A stretch of DNA of 64,000 nt from NCBI RefSeq assembly GCF_002563635.1, contig NZ_PDIZ01000001.1, forward strand, positions 1,240,001 to 1,304,000, in the 5' to 3' direction. This stretch comes from Bacillus sp. es.036 (GTDB lineage Bacteria > Bacillota > Bacilli > Bacillales > Guptibacillaceae). Of the stretch, positions 34,735-44,634 are shown in pieces. Numbering within the stretch: the first letter of the stretch is position 1; each line of letters starts with the position of its first letter. The notes under the pieces were generated by a model that worked only from the letters and a program-made list of their open reading frames with translations, had not been told where the DNA came from and ran no database searches. The position numbers and the translations under genes were made by a program.

Positions 34735-35745
34735 ATGAATCAACAGCAGCTGCACAGTGTACTTGAAAGTATGCGACTACCCAACGGAGCTTATGTTGCA
34801 AGTACATCGGATGATTACGACTACGTTTGGATCAGAGATGTATGCTATGCGGTTATGCCATATTTAAATTCGAAATGTTCACGATATGAAAAAGCGTACA
34901 ATGCTTTACTCACACTACTTAGAAAATATGAGTGGAAGCTTGATATTCATACGGAACAAAAGCCACATTATTTACATGAATACATTCATGCACGTTATAC
35001 AAGAAATTTAGAAGAAATTCCCGTCGAATGGGGACATGCGCAAAATGATGCAGTTGGTATTATGTTATTCGGAATCGGTCAAGGAATTCAAAATGGTAAG
35101 CCGATGTTAAGAGACAAAGTAGACCAGCGTATCGTTCAAAAACTTGTAGATTATCTAGAATGTCTCGAATACTGGAAAAGCCCTGATAATGGTATGTGGG
35201 AAGAAAATGTAGAATTACATGCGTCAAGCGTTGGAGCGTGTGTAGCGGGACTAAAAGCCGTTAAAACTCTCGTTAACGTACCGTCATATATGATTGAGGA
35301 AGGTGAAAAAGCTTTAGATAAACTTTTGCCTTGTGAAAGTGAAACGAAAGAAACGGATTTAGCTCTTTTATCATTAATTTATCCTTTAAATGTTGTATCA
35401 AGAGAACAAGCGATCCAAATTGTGGACCGGGTCACAGAACGGCTTGAGCGAGAACGAGGCATTATAAGGTATGAAAATGATGTGTATTATAACGAAGGTA
35501 GCGAAGCGGAATGGTGTTTTGGATTCCCGTGGTTAGGTCTTTGCTATGAGCAGCTAGGAGAACTTGATAAAATGAGTGAATACTGGTCGAAAACGATGAG
35601 TATAACACCTGAAAGTGGAAAAATTCCTGAACTTTATATTGGCGGTACGAATATTCCAAATAAAAACACACCGCTAGCTTGGTCTATTTCCATGGCTTAT
35701 CAACTTCAAGTACGGATGAATGAAATGCAAGAGAATGTATCTTAA
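34735..35745 (+). CDS. GH15-type glucohydrolase (glucoamylase-like)
   Basis: 336 aa from ATG 34735 behind AAGGAGCAGGTGAG. It resembles the (alpha/alpha)6 catalytic domain of family 15 glucoamylases: DYDYVWIRDVCYAVM near residues 25-39, EWGHAQNDAVGIML near 97-110 and the acidic EAEWCFGFPWLGL near 257-269. It lacks the N-terminal beta domain, so it is short. Its place directly before glgBCDA suggests release of glucose from glycogen or its oligosaccharides in the cytosol; there is no signal peptide. Confidence 0.75.
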   Translation: MNQQQLHSVLESMRLPNGAYVASTSDDYDYVWIRDVCYAVMPYLNSKCSRYEKAYNALLTLLRKYEWKLDIHTEQKPHYLHEYIHARYTRNLEEIPVEWGHAQNDAVGIMLFGIGQGIQNGKPMLRDKVDQRIVQKLVDYLECLEYWKSPDNGMWEENVELHASSVGACVAGLKAVKTLVNVPSYMIEEGEKALDKLLPCESETKETDLALLSLIYPLNVVSREQAIQIVDRVTERLERERGIIRYENDVYYNEGSEAEWCFGFPWLGLCYEQLGELDKMSEYWSKTMSITPESGKIPELYIGGTNIPNKNTPLAWSISMAYQLQVRMNEMQENVS

Positions 35746-35765
35746 GGTTTTTATTTATAAATGTG

Positions 35766-35800
35766 AAAGGTTGCGCTACGATGCGCAACCTTTTTTTATT
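35766..35800 (+). terminator. Terminator of the GH15 gene
   Basis: AAAGGTTGCGC / GCGCAACCTTT, loop TACGAT, followed by T-rich sequence. It separates GH15 from the glg operon. Confidence 0.9.
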
Positions 35801-35827
35801 GCAATTTATGAAAAAATATTCCCTTAT

Positions 35828-35857
35828 TTGTCGAAAAACACATGTATTTTTCGACAA
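35828..35857. promoter_or_regulatory. Palindrome of two Spo0A-box sequences before glgB
   Basis: A perfect 11-bp inverted repeat TTGTCGAAAAA / TTTTTCGACAA (8-bp centre) places two exact TTGTCGAA boxes head to head. A third TGTCGAA is at 35889-35895. Spo0A or another dimeric regulator is the candidate ligand. Confidence 0.5.
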
Positions 35858-35876
35858 TAAATTTTTTAAGAGGAAA

Positions 35877-35937
35877 CCTAAAGGTACGTGTCGAATCTTT
35901 AGGATGTAGAGGATAAGTATCGTGGAATCCCTCTATT
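35877..35937 (+). promoter_or_regulatory. Possible structured leader of glgB
   Basis: Two successive inverted repeats precede glgB: CCTAAAG (35877-35883) with CTTTAGG (35897-35903), and TAGAGG (from about 35907) with CCTCTA (to about 35936). They may fold in the mRNA. No known riboswitch class is recognised. Confidence 0.35.
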
Positions 35938-35961
35938 TATCAATGAGAGCGAGGTGTCGCA

Positions 35962-37869
35962 ATGACTGTATCTATGCCGACAGAGTATGATCGGTATCTA
36001 TTTCATCAGGGAAATTTATTTCAGGCTTATCGTTCAATGGGCGCCCATTTAAGGGAAGAAGATGGACGGTTTGGAGTCAGGTTTACAGTCTGGGCTCCTC
36101 ATGCTGTAGTAGTAGCCGTAACAGGGAATTTTAATCAATGGGATACCACATCGCATCGTATGGAAAAAGTGGAAGAGTCAGGACTATGGTCGTTATTTGT
36201 AGAACACTTATCAGAAAATGAGCTCTACAAATATGCTGTCGAAACAACTGCAGGGGAGACGCTCATGAAGTCTGATCCTTATGCTTTCTATTCGGAACTG
36301 AAACCGAAGACGGCTTCCATCGTAAAAAAAATTGATCATTTTGACTGGCATGATACGAAGTGGATGGCGAAACGAAAGAAAACTGCCCCATATGATGGGC
36401 CGCTATCCATTTATGAAGTTCATCCTGGTTCCTGGCGTAGGAAAAAAGATGGTTCCTATTATTCCTATAAGGATCTGATGCATGAATTGATTCCTTATGT
36501 GAAGGAACATGGGTATACCCACATTGAACTAATGCCGGTAATGGAGCATCCATTTGATCGCTCGTGGGGTTATCAAATTACAGGGTATTTTTCGGTCACA
36601 AGTCGATTTGGTGAGCCTGATGATTTAAAGGCGTTTATCGATAAGTGTCATCAGGAAGATATTGGCGTGATTCTTGATTGGGTGCCTGCTCATTTTTGTA
36701 AAGATGCCCACGGGCTCGGTCAGTTTGACGGCGGGCCGGTATTTGAACCGTCTGATCCGGCTCGAGCGGAACGGCATAATTGGGGAACTTATAATTTCGA
36801 TTATAGTAAACCTGAAGTGGTCAGTTTTCTTATCTCGAATGCTGTCTTCTGGTTTGACTATTACCATATTGATGGGTTAAGGGTCGATGCAGTTTCACAG
36901 ATGCTTCTTTATCACCATGACCATGAAAGCGGTGGCGTGGAAGGAGAGAATTCTGCAGCTAAGGAATTTATTCAGAAATTAAATCGAACAATCTTTGAAC
37001 AATTCCCAAATGCTTTAATGATGGCAGAAGAGTCGACGGATTATCCGTTAGTAAGCGCACCTATTCATGAAGGTGGCCTCGGTTTCAATTATAAATGGAA
37101 CATGGGATGGATGAATGATGTTCTGAAGTACATGGAGCTTCACATGGATGATCGTAAACACCATCATAACTTGTTAACGTTCTCTTTTTTCTACGCTTTT
37201 TCAGAAAACTATTTGTTGCCGCTTTCGCATGATGAAGTGGTACATGGGAAAAAGTCATTACTAAATAAGATGCCAGGTGACTATTGGCAAAAATTCGCTA
37301 ATCTTCGAACGCTTTATGGGTACATGATGGCTCATCCCGGAAAAAAACTCCTCTTTATGGGAGGAGAATTTGGTCAATTCGTTGAATGGAAAGATTTATC
37401 TGAGCTTGACTGGTTGCTTTTTGACTATGACATGCATAGGAAGATGAACGCTTATGTAAAAGAGCTCAATCATTTTTATCTTGATTCAAGGGCAATGTGG
37501 CGCATTGATCATGAGTCTGAAGGATTTGAATGGATCGATGCGAACGATAACGCTCAGTCTGTCCTCACCTTTATGAGAAAAGGCAAAGCAAAAGGAGATT
37601 GCGATATCGCGATTATTAATTTTTCTCCTAATGTGTACTATGATTATCGGATTGGCGTTCCATCTACTGGAACGTATATTGAAATGTTTAATAGCGATCA
37701 AGAAAAGTACGGTGGGTCAGGTCAGTTAAACGCAGACGAATTGCAAAGCGAAAAAACGCCCTATCACAATCAACCTTATAGCCTGATGCTTAAAGTACCA
37801 CCGCTTGGAATTGTTGTTCTCGGCAAAAAAAATAAAAGCAACCTTGAAAGGAGAAATCGCTATGTCTAA
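35962..37869 (+). CDS. glgB: 1,4-alpha-glucan branching enzyme
   Basis: 635 aa GH13 enzyme. An N-terminal CBM48 domain ([24 protein letters not shown]) precedes the barrel motifs [21 protein letters not shown] (nucleophile Asp), MAEESTDYP (acid/base Glu) and [10 protein letters not shown]. It forms alpha-1,6 branches in glycogen. It is the first gene of glgBCDA, with an 8-nt overlap with glgC. The start has GAGCGAGGTG. Confidence 0.95.
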   Translation: MTVSMPTEYDRYLFHQGNLFQAYRSMGAHLREEDGRFGVRFTVWAPHAVVVAVTGNFNQWDTTSHRMEKVEESGLWSLFVEHLSENELYKYAVETTAGETLMKSDPYAFYSELKPKTASIVKKIDHFDWHDTKWMAKRKKTAPYDGPLSIYEVHPGSWRRKKDGSYYSYKDLMHELIPYVKEHGYTHIELMPVMEHPFDRSWGYQITGYFSVTSRFGEPDDLKAFIDKCHQEDIGVILDWVPAHFCKDAHGLGQFDGGPVFEPSDPARAERHNWGTYNFDYSKPEVVSFLISNAVFWFDYYHIDGLRVDAVSQMLLYHHDHESGGVEGENSAAKEFIQKLNRTIFEQFPNALMMAEESTDYPLVSAPIHEGGLGFNYKWNMGWMNDVLKYMELHMDDRKHHHNLLTFSFFYAFSENYLLPLSHDEVVHGKKSLLNKMPGDYWQKFANLRTLYGYMMAHPGKKLLFMGGEFGQFVEWKDLSELDWLLFDYDMHRKMNAYVKELNHFYLDSRAMWRIDHESEGFEWIDANDNAQSVLTFMRKGKAKGDCDIAIINFSPNVYYDYRIGVPSTGTYIEMFNSDQEKYGGSGQLNADELQSEKTPYHNQPYSLMLKVPPLGIVVLGKKNKSNLERRNRYV

Positions 37870-39001
37870 AAAACGTTGTGTCGCCATGCTACTCGCAGGA
37901 GGTCAGGGGACAAGATTAGGAAAATTAACGACTCGTCTTGCGAAGCCTGCCGTTCCGTTCGGAGGTAAATATCGCATTATTGATTTCACACTTAGTAATT
38001 GTAGCAATTCCGGTATTGATACGGTTGGCGTTCTTACACAATATCAGCCGTACATACTCAATTCATATATCGGAATTGGCAGTTCATGGGATCTGGACCG
38101 AAAAAATGGAGGCGTTTCCGTCCTTCCCCCTTATATGGGCCAAAAGGGTGGCGAGTGGTACCGTGGCACAGCGAATGCGATTTACCAGAACATGTACTAT
38201 ATCAAGCAATATGACCCAGAATATGTTCTTGTTATTTCAGGGGACCACATTTATAAAATGGATTATTCTGAGATGCTTGATTATCATGAGCAGCGTGATG
38301 CGGATGCAACGATTGCGGTTCTTGAGGTGCCATGGAATGAAGCAAGTCGCTTCGGTATTATGAATACGGATGACGAAGACCGGATTGTTGAGTTTCAAGA
38401 GAAACCAGCTGAACCGAAAACAAATTTAGCATCGATGGGCATTTATATTTTCAATTGGAAAACGCTTCAAAAGTATCTAACAGAAGATGAGCAAACTCCC
38501 GGATCATCTAATGACTTTGGTAAAGATATTATTCCAGCCATGATTGAAGACGAAAAGAACGTATTTGCTTACTCATTCAATGGATACTGGAAGGATGTAG
38601 GAACGTTACAAAGTTTGTGGGAAGCAAACATGGATCTTCTCGATGATGATCCAGCCTTGATTCTTAATGATCCAGCCTGGAAAATTTATTCGGTAAATCC
38701 AAATCAACCACCACAATATATCGCTCCTCAAGCGAAAGTGACACGTTCACTAGTAAATGAAGGGTGCGTTGTCTATGGAGACGTTTATCGATCGGTTCTT
38801 TTCTACGGCGTGCACGTTGGACTTGGAAGTACGATTCGAAACTCAATCATTATGCCAAATGTAAAAATTGGAGCAAATGTAACGATCGAAAACGCGATTG
38901 TAGAAAGTGGCACTGTAGTAGAAGATGGTATGTCATTAGGGTCAAGTGATGGTTCCATTTCTTTAATTGCTGATGGCGAAATCGTCTCGGTACCAAAATA
39001 G
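37862..39001 (+). CDS. glgC: Glucose-1-phosphate adenylyltransferase
   Basis: 379 aa from ATG 37862 behind GAAAGGAG within the end of glgB. The nucleotidyltransferase signature [26 protein letters not shown] and [10 protein letters not shown] are present, followed by a C-terminal left-handed beta-helix. It makes ADP-glucose, the glucosyl donor for GlgA, together with GlgD. Confidence 0.95.
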   Translation: MSKKRCVAMLLAGGQGTRLGKLTTRLAKPAVPFGGKYRIIDFTLSNCSNSGIDTVGVLTQYQPYILNSYIGIGSSWDLDRKNGGVSVLPPYMGQKGGEWYRGTANAIYQNMYYIKQYDPEYVLVISGDHIYKMDYSEMLDYHEQRDADATIAVLEVPWNEASRFGIMNTDDEDRIVEFQEKPAEPKTNLASMGIYIFNWKTLQKYLTEDEQTPGSSNDFGKDIIPAMIEDEKNVFAYSFNGYWKDVGTLQSLWEANMDLLDDDPALILNDPAWKIYSVNPNQPPQYIAPQAKVTRSLVNEGCVVYGDVYRSVLFYGVHVGLGSTIRNSIIMPNVKIGANVTIENAIVESGTVVEDGMSLGSSDGSISLIADGEIVSVPK

Positions 39002-39018
39002 AGTAGGGGGATTAAACG

Positions 39019-40125
39019 ATGAAAAAAGTAGTAGGAGTTATTAACCTCGTAGATGAAAAAAACACACTAAGTGAGTTAACCAATCATCGGAGCTTTGCCT
39101 CTGTTCCATTTGCAGGGCGGTATCGATTGATCGATTTCTCTTTATCAAACTTAACAAATGCAGGTGTTAACACGGTAGCCGTTTTTACTCGTGAAAAATA
39201 CCGTTCCTTATTTGACCATTTAGGTTCAGGCCGAGAATGGGATCTCGATCGTCATCAGGGAGGGCTTTTCTTCCAGCCCCCTGCAGATGAAGAACGCAGA
39301 AATTCTGGTGACATCCATTCATTTTATGAGAACCTTTCTTTTTTTAAGAGAAGCCTTTCTCATTATGTTCTTGTAACGAACGGACAGCTTGTCTGGAACG
39401 TAGATTTCGATCAAATCATTGACGAACATGAGGCCGAGAATGCTGATATAACGGTTGTATACAAACCTTGTGACGACCCTTATACGAGTGGCAGTCATTA
39501 TAACGTGTTATATACGAACGATGATGAACGGGTAGATCGGTTAAATTTAGGTGTTGAACCGTTGCCAGGAGATAACGTGTTTTTGAACACCTTCTTGATG
39601 AAGTCATCTCTCCTTATTTCTCTTGTTGAAGATAGCATTGAGAGTGGGAAGCATGAGTCCATTAATGAAGCGATTGCTGCAAATTTAGATCGTTACCATG
39701 TACACGCCCATCATTTTGGTGGATATGTTACCTTCATCGATAGTGTTGAGAGCTACTATCGTTATAGTATGGAAATGCTTGATCCAAATGTGACGCAGGA
39801 ATTATTTTATAACACGGGACCAATTTATACGAAAGTAAAGCACGAATCTCCTGCGAAGTATTTAGAAAGCTCCAACGTATCGAACTCCTTGATTGCAAAC
39901 GGCTGTACGATTTCAGGGACGGTAGAAAATAGCATTTTGTTTAGAGGAATTAGAGTTGGAAAAGGTGCAGTTATTAAAAACAGTATCATTATGCAAAAGT
40001 GTGAAATTGGTGAGGGTGCAGTGATTGAGAATGTGATTCTGGATAAAGACGTTTCCGTATCACCAAACGAGAAGGTCATTTCAGAAGATCAACCACGCGT
40101 TATCGCAAAATCGACTGTCATTTAG
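39019..40125 (+). CDS. glgD: Glucose-1-phosphate adenylyltransferase regulatory subunit GlgD
   Basis: 368 aa, a degenerate paralogue of GlgC: the nucleotide-binding loop is replaced (VINLVDEKNTLSELT) while VPFAGRYRLIDFSLSNLTNAG is retained. In Bacilli GlgD is the largely non-catalytic partner that raises GlgC activity. It is 17 bp downstream of glgC. Confidence 0.93.
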   Translation: MKKVVGVINLVDEKNTLSELTNHRSFASVPFAGRYRLIDFSLSNLTNAGVNTVAVFTREKYRSLFDHLGSGREWDLDRHQGGLFFQPPADEERRNSGDIHSFYENLSFFKRSLSHYVLVTNGQLVWNVDFDQIIDEHEAENADITVVYKPCDDPYTSGSHYNVLYTNDDERVDRLNLGVEPLPGDNVFLNTFLMKSSLLISLVEDSIESGKHESINEAIAANLDRYHVHAHHFGGYVTFIDSVESYYRYSMEMLDPNVTQELFYNTGPIYTKVKHESPAKYLESSNVSNSLIANGCTISGTVENSILFRGIRVGKGAVIKNSIIMQKCEIGEGAVIENVILDKDVSVSPNEKVISEDQPRVIAKSTVI

Positions 40126-40140
40126 TAGGGGGAATTTGTA

Positions 40141-41571
40141 ATGAACGTACTATTTGCCGCATCTGAAGGTCATCCATTTATTAAAACGGGTGGTCTTGGT
40201 GATGTGATCGGTGCTCTTCCAAAAGCACTTCAAAAACAGGGAGCAAACGTTTCTGTTATCTTACCTAAATATCAAGATATGAATGAGACGTTTAAAAGTC
40301 AGCTTGAATTAAAAGAGACGATTACCGTTTCAGTTGGCTGGCGTGATAAATATTGTGGCATTGAGATGCTTAAGTATGACGGCATCACCTATTATTTCGT
40401 TGACAATGAGTACTATTTTAAGCGAAGTGGTAGCTATGGATACTTTGATGACGGTGAGCGCTTTTCATTTTTTTGTAAAGCCGTATTAGAAGCGATCCCA
40501 TATCTTGAAGATCAGCCTGACATTCTCCATTGCCACGATTGGCAAACTGGGATGATTCCTGTACTAAAGAAAGCCCATTATAGAAACCACCCTTACTATG
40601 AGGGAATTAAGGTCGTTTATACAATTCATAATTTGCGTTATCAGGGAATTTTTCCGAAGTCCATTTTGCATGATTTGCTAGATTTGAGTGAACTTCATTT
40701 TAATAATGAAGGGGTAGAGTTTCATGGTAATGTAAGCTTCATGAAAGGTGGACTGCTTTATGCAGATTACATTACAACTGTAAGTCCATCGTATGCAGAT
40801 GAAATTAAACAGCCATATTTCGGTGAATACTTGGATGGAGTTATGAGGAAAAGAGAAAATGAATTTACTGGAATTATTAACGGGATTGATACGGACCTTT
40901 ATGATCCAGCCAGTGATTCGGCTCTTGCTTATACGTATCACGCCTCACACTTTCTAAAAGAAAAAAACAAAACCGATCTTCAAAAAAATCTCGGTTTACA
41001 AATAGGAGAAGGCATTCCAGTTATTGCCCTCATCACGCGACTTGTCGAACAAAAGGGAATTGATCTGTTCTTCAGAGTCTTACCTGAAATAATGGAGCAA
41101 AAAGTCCAGGTAGTTGTTCTTGGAACAGGTGATGAGCATTACGAGCATATGCTTCGAGAAGCAGAAGCACACTATCCTGGTAGATTTTCAGCAAACATTT
41201 ATTTTGATGATGGTTTTGCGCGCCAGCTTTATGCTGCATCTGATTTGTTCTTAATGCCTTCCCAATTTGAGCCATGTGGCATTAGTCAGCTTATCGCGCT
41301 ACGATATGGCAGTCTTCCTATTGTTCGAGAAACTGGTGGCTTAAAAGATACTGTCCAACCTTATAACAAGTTTACAGGGGAGGGCCATGGATTTAGTTTT
41401 GCGAATTATAATGCGCACGAAATGTTAGATACGATCCGTCTTGCTCTTGATCTCTATCATCATGATGACATCACATGGAAAAAACTAGTTGTAAGAGCGA
41501 TGCGTCTTAACTATTCGTGGGAAGCTTCATCAGTAAAATACTTAAATTTGTATCAAAACCTATTAAAATAA
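40141..41571 (+). CDS. glgA: Glycogen synthase
   Basis: 476 aa GT5 enzyme. KTGGLGDV near residues 17-24 binds ADP-glucose, HCHDWQTG and SQFEPCGISQLIALRYG are conserved, and RLVEQKGIDL starts the C-terminal Rossmann domain. It extends alpha-1,4 chains from ADP-glucose. It is the last gene of the operon; the glycogen phosphorylase gene glgP that ends the B. subtilis operon is absent and a terminator follows. Confidence 0.95.
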   Translation: MNVLFAASEGHPFIKTGGLGDVIGALPKALQKQGANVSVILPKYQDMNETFKSQLELKETITVSVGWRDKYCGIEMLKYDGITYYFVDNEYYFKRSGSYGYFDDGERFSFFCKAVLEAIPYLEDQPDILHCHDWQTGMIPVLKKAHYRNHPYYEGIKVVYTIHNLRYQGIFPKSILHDLLDLSELHFNNEGVEFHGNVSFMKGGLLYADYITTVSPSYADEIKQPYFGEYLDGVMRKRENEFTGIINGIDTDLYDPASDSALAYTYHASHFLKEKNKTDLQKNLGLQIGEGIPVIALITRLVEQKGIDLFFRVLPEIMEQKVQVVVLGTGDEHYEHMLREAEAHYPGRFSANIYFDDGFARQLYAASDLFLMPSQFEPCGISQLIALRYGSLPIVRETGGLKDTVQPYNKFTGEGHGFSFANYNAHEMLDTIRLALDLYHHDDITWKKLVVRAMRLNYSWEASSVKYLNLYQNLLK

Positions 41572-41591
41572 TTTCAAACTTTACCGATAAG

Positions 41592-41622
41592 AAAAGCAGA
41601 GGGGAAACTCTCTGCTTTTTTC
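41592..41622 (+). terminator. Terminator of glgBCDA
   Basis: AAAAGCAGAG / CTCTGCTTTT with an 8-nt loop and T6 tail. Confidence 0.88.
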
Positions 41623-41662
41623 GTTAAGAATGCTACAAATTTAAGATAGGAGAAAATGACTG

Positions 41663-42697
41663 ATGATATCATGTACAAAGTGCCAAACGATACCAAACAT
41701 TCATTCTGCAGGTTATATAGAAATCTTTACTACCGTTCCTCAGCTTAATCAAAGTTTACATGACCTCATGGGCCGAAAGCAGCTAGACCATCCGCTAGTC
41801 ATACCTTTTGTAGGTCAAGAAGCTTTAGCGGATGTTTGCCGCCTGATCGCTTCGAATTTCAATCAGGCAGCAGTTGACATGTTTTTTTGCTCAACATACT
41901 CAGAGAATGAAAGGGAGAAAAGTCAACCACTCTCATTCTCGCAATTTTATTCAAGAGTCCAGCATCCTGATTACATAGAAATAATGAAAAACTCACTTTT
42001 TACAAGTCATATGCAGCCGATCATCACGCTTGCTGATCAGAGTATTACAGGATATGAGTTTTTAATGCGGCCTACGAGTGAAGACTTTCTTTTTTATCCG
42101 AACGAATTATTTGAAATGGCAAGACAATCTGGTTTGCAGTCATTTCTTGATAGTGCCGCTAGAATTGCTTCACTTAAAGTAAGCGCCTCTCATCTAGAAA
42201 ATGGGACGAAGCGATTTATTAACTTCTTACCATCTTCCATTTATGATCCTGCTCACTGCCTTCGAACGACGTTTCAAGCAGTGAATGCTTTCAAAATTGA
42301 TCCGAATGACCTTGTGTTTGAAGTAGTGGAAACGGAAAAAATTAATGAAATTGCTCATTTGAAGAAGATTTTTAAAACCTATCAACAAGAGGGAATGAAG
42401 ATGGCACTCGATGATGTTGGGTCAGGTTTTGCAACTAGAGAAATATTATTAGAATTAAAACCGGATTATGCAAAGATTGATCGAAGTTTGATTTCCCACA
42501 GTGACCAGGACCCTGTTAAACAGAAGTATTTAATTGAAATGGTATCGTTATCAAAAGAGGAAGGCATTACATTGCTCGCTGAGGGGATTGAACGAAAAGA
42601 AGAAGTTGATTTTTGTAGGGAAATAGGAATCCCACTTGGTCAGGGCTACTATTTTGGACGTCCTGCAAAGGAACCTGTTACAGCTCTACAAGTTTAA
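41663..42697 (+). CDS. EAL-domain c-di-GMP phosphodiesterase
   Basis: 344 aa, cytosolic. The N-terminal region (residues 1-100) begins CTKCQTIPNIHSAG, a possible metal-binding CxxC of unknown role. The EAL domain (about 110-344) shows EFLMR for EAL, Asn in FINFLP, Glu in FEVVETEK, DDVGSG (loop 6), AKIDRS, AEGIE and GQGYYFGRP, so the main metal and catalytic residues seem conserved and activity is likely. It probably hydrolyses c-di-GMP. It stands alone, 91 bp after glgA. Confidence 0.85.
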   Translation: MISCTKCQTIPNIHSAGYIEIFTTVPQLNQSLHDLMGRKQLDHPLVIPFVGQEALADVCRLIASNFNQAAVDMFFCSTYSENEREKSQPLSFSQFYSRVQHPDYIEIMKNSLFTSHMQPIITLADQSITGYEFLMRPTSEDFLFYPNELFEMARQSGLQSFLDSAARIASLKVSASHLENGTKRFINFLPSSIYDPAHCLRTTFQAVNAFKIDPNDLVFEVVETEKINEIAHLKKIFKTYQQEGMKMALDDVGSGFATREILLELKPDYAKIDRSLISHSDQDPVKQKYLIEMVSLSKEEGITLLAEGIERKEEVDFCREIGIPLGQGYYFGRPAKEPVTALQV

Positions 42698-42767
42698 GTG
42701 GAGAGACATGACTAAATTTGAGTGAGTGACGCTTATGGTCAAGAGCTTCATAACTTCTCATACTATT

Positions 42768-42800
42768 AAGAAAAAGAAGGGCGCTCCCTTCTTTTTCTTA
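42768..42800 (+). terminator. Terminator of the EAL gene
   Basis: A perfect 14-bp stem AAGAAAAAGAAGGG / CCCTTCTTTTTCTT with loop CGCT. Confidence 0.88.
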
Positions 42801-42859
42801 TGGAAATTTAGACTAAAAACCGATATGCTTACGACAGATTACAAAATTGGGGTGACGGA

Positions 42860-43963
42860 ATGTTAACGTTTTATCAACGCTATGCACGTACAGCTTTTGA
42901 TATTGGACTTATCGTATTAACCGTATTTCTAATAATGTTAGTATCTAGTTTTTTATTTGATATTGCAGCACCCATTATCGTAGGGTATGTTATCTTTTTA
43001 ATCATTGAACCTTTCGCACGTTTTCTACATCGAAAAGGAATTGGGAAGACAGCCGCAACGACCATTTCAACGCTTTTGTTTGTTCTTGTTGTCTTAAGTG
43101 TCGTCTTTCTAGCGGGAGCTATTTTTGTTCTTCAGTTACAAAATCTAATCGGCTTAATTCCTGGATACGTTGCGAAGTTTCAAGATCAGATTATGAATTA
43201 TATTGAATGGGGACAGCTTCAGATAAATGCTCTCCCACCTGATGTACTTGAAAAGGCCCAGGACTTTTCATTAACTCTTGTAGAAAAGGCTTCCTTTATG
43301 CTTACTGCATTCTTAAATAGTGTGTTTGCCTTCGTAACTTCAATCCCAACACTTGTCATTAATTTTATTGTCGGAATCGTACTTGCTTATTTTTTAAGTA
43401 TCGAAATTGAAATGTGGAAACGAATTGCAGTAAAACGCACGCCGAATACGTTTAAGACCGCGTACTACTTCTTAAAGGAGAATGTATTAAGCGGTATTGG
43501 AGCGTACTTAAAGGCGCAGTTAAAGCTCATAACGATTACGTTTGTTCTCGTTCTCTGTGGATTATGGATCTTGCGAGTAGATAATGCGTTTACCCTTGCT
43601 CTATTATCAGCGTTTTTTGATTTATTACCGCTTCTCGGTGTTTCGGCCATTTTTATACCGTGGGCTATTTATCTCTTTGCGGTAGGCCAAACATCTCTTG
43701 CAGTATCGCTTTTAATTTTGCTTGGGGTTGTCATGCTTGTGAGACAGATTATGGAGCCGAAAATCACGGGTGATTCTCTTGGTGTGTCAGCCTTTACAAT
43801 TTTATCCTTTATGATTATTTCACTCTCATTATTTGGGATTTCAGGAGTTATTATTTCACCGATTTTACTCATATTGATCAAAGCTCTTTATGATCACGGG
43901 TATTTAAGTAAGTGGATCCATCTTCCTAGTGAAGAATTTTCAAATCCACAGGATAGACGGTAG
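42860..43963 (+). CDS. AI-2E family transporter
   Basis: 367 aa integral membrane protein with about eight hydrophobic segments, including a paired N-terminal set (residues 17-50) and ALLSAFFDLLPLLGVSAIFIPWAIYLF near the C-terminus, typical of the AI-2E/TqsA/YtvI superfamily. Substrates of Bacillus members are largely unknown; some are Na+/H+ antiporters. The 16-bp gap to the transglycosylase gene suggests an operon. Confidence 0.85.
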   Translation: MLTFYQRYARTAFDIGLIVLTVFLIMLVSSFLFDIAAPIIVGYVIFLIIEPFARFLHRKGIGKTAATTISTLLFVLVVLSVVFLAGAIFVLQLQNLIGLIPGYVAKFQDQIMNYIEWGQLQINALPPDVLEKAQDFSLTLVEKASFMLTAFLNSVFAFVTSIPTLVINFIVGIVLAYFLSIEIEMWKRIAVKRTPNTFKTAYYFLKENVLSGIGAYLKAQLKLITITFVLVLCGLWILRVDNAFTLALLSAFFDLLPLLGVSAIFIPWAIYLFAVGQTSLAVSLLILLGVVMLVRQIMEPKITGDSLGVSAFTILSFMIISLSLFGISGVIISPILLILIKALYDHGYLSKWIHLPSEEFSNPQDRR

Positions 43964-43978
43964 GAAGGAAGAACGAAT

Positions 43979-44572
43979 GTGAAACGAACGGGAAGTTTAA
44001 TTATCGTAACGATTATCATTAGTGGTGTGATTGGCTTGATTTTAAAACAGTCACCGGATTCTTTTTCTCAGTCATTAAAAAAATCCGAGGTGCCAGAGGA
44101 GTATATTGATCTCTACCGTGAAGCAGGGGATGAATATGATGTGCAATGGGAGCTTCTCGCGGCTGTTCATCGTGTTGAAACAAAGTTCTCCACGATGTCG
44201 ACATTAGAAAGTCCAAAAGGGGCAATTGGCCATTATCAATTTATGCCTCTAACCTGGATCGGTTGGAGTTATGGCGGCAGCCGTCTTGGTGAACTCGATA
44301 AGGATGATTTAGTGGATATTACGGATTTAGATCTTATTCAAAAACACGGTGGATATGGAAAAGATGGAAACGGTGATGGAAAAGCGGATCCTTATAATCT
44401 TAAAGATGCTGCTTATACAGCAGCAAGCTACCTTTCAGCCAATGGAGCTAGTGAGGGAAGACTGGAAAGTGCACTGTTTGCTTACAATCAAAGCGATGAG
44501 TACGTCGAAGAAGTGCTATCATTCTATAATGAATATAAAGAAAACGCTACAGTTGTGAAATTAGATCCTTGA
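43979..44572 (+). CDS. Membrane-anchored lytic transglycosylase-like protein
   Basis: 197 aa, GTG start. One N-terminal membrane segment (residues 5-23) anchors an extracellular goose-lysozyme/SLT-like domain: the likely catalytic Glu is in VHRVETKFS, followed by GAIGHYQFMPLTW. An insertion DGNGDGKADPYN looks like a calcium- or metal-binding loop. It should cleave peptidoglycan glycan strands. It resembles the CwlT/lysozyme-like group. Confidence 0.8.
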   Translation: MKRTGSLIIVTIIISGVIGLILKQSPDSFSQSLKKSEVPEEYIDLYREAGDEYDVQWELLAAVHRVETKFSTMSTLESPKGAIGHYQFMPLTWIGWSYGGSRLGELDKDDLVDITDLDLIQKHGGYGKDGNGDGKADPYNLKDAAYTAASYLSANGASEGRLESALFAYNQSDEYVEEVLSFYNEYKENATVVKLDP

Positions 44573-44634
44573 TTCAATGTAATGGTACAGTGCTTTCACA
44601 TATGATAAAATCACGATTAGAAGGGGGCGATTGC

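Noticed and set aside
41040-41055. TTGTCGAA in glgA as a Spo0A box
   Set aside because: It lies in the middle of coding sequence and has no partner site.
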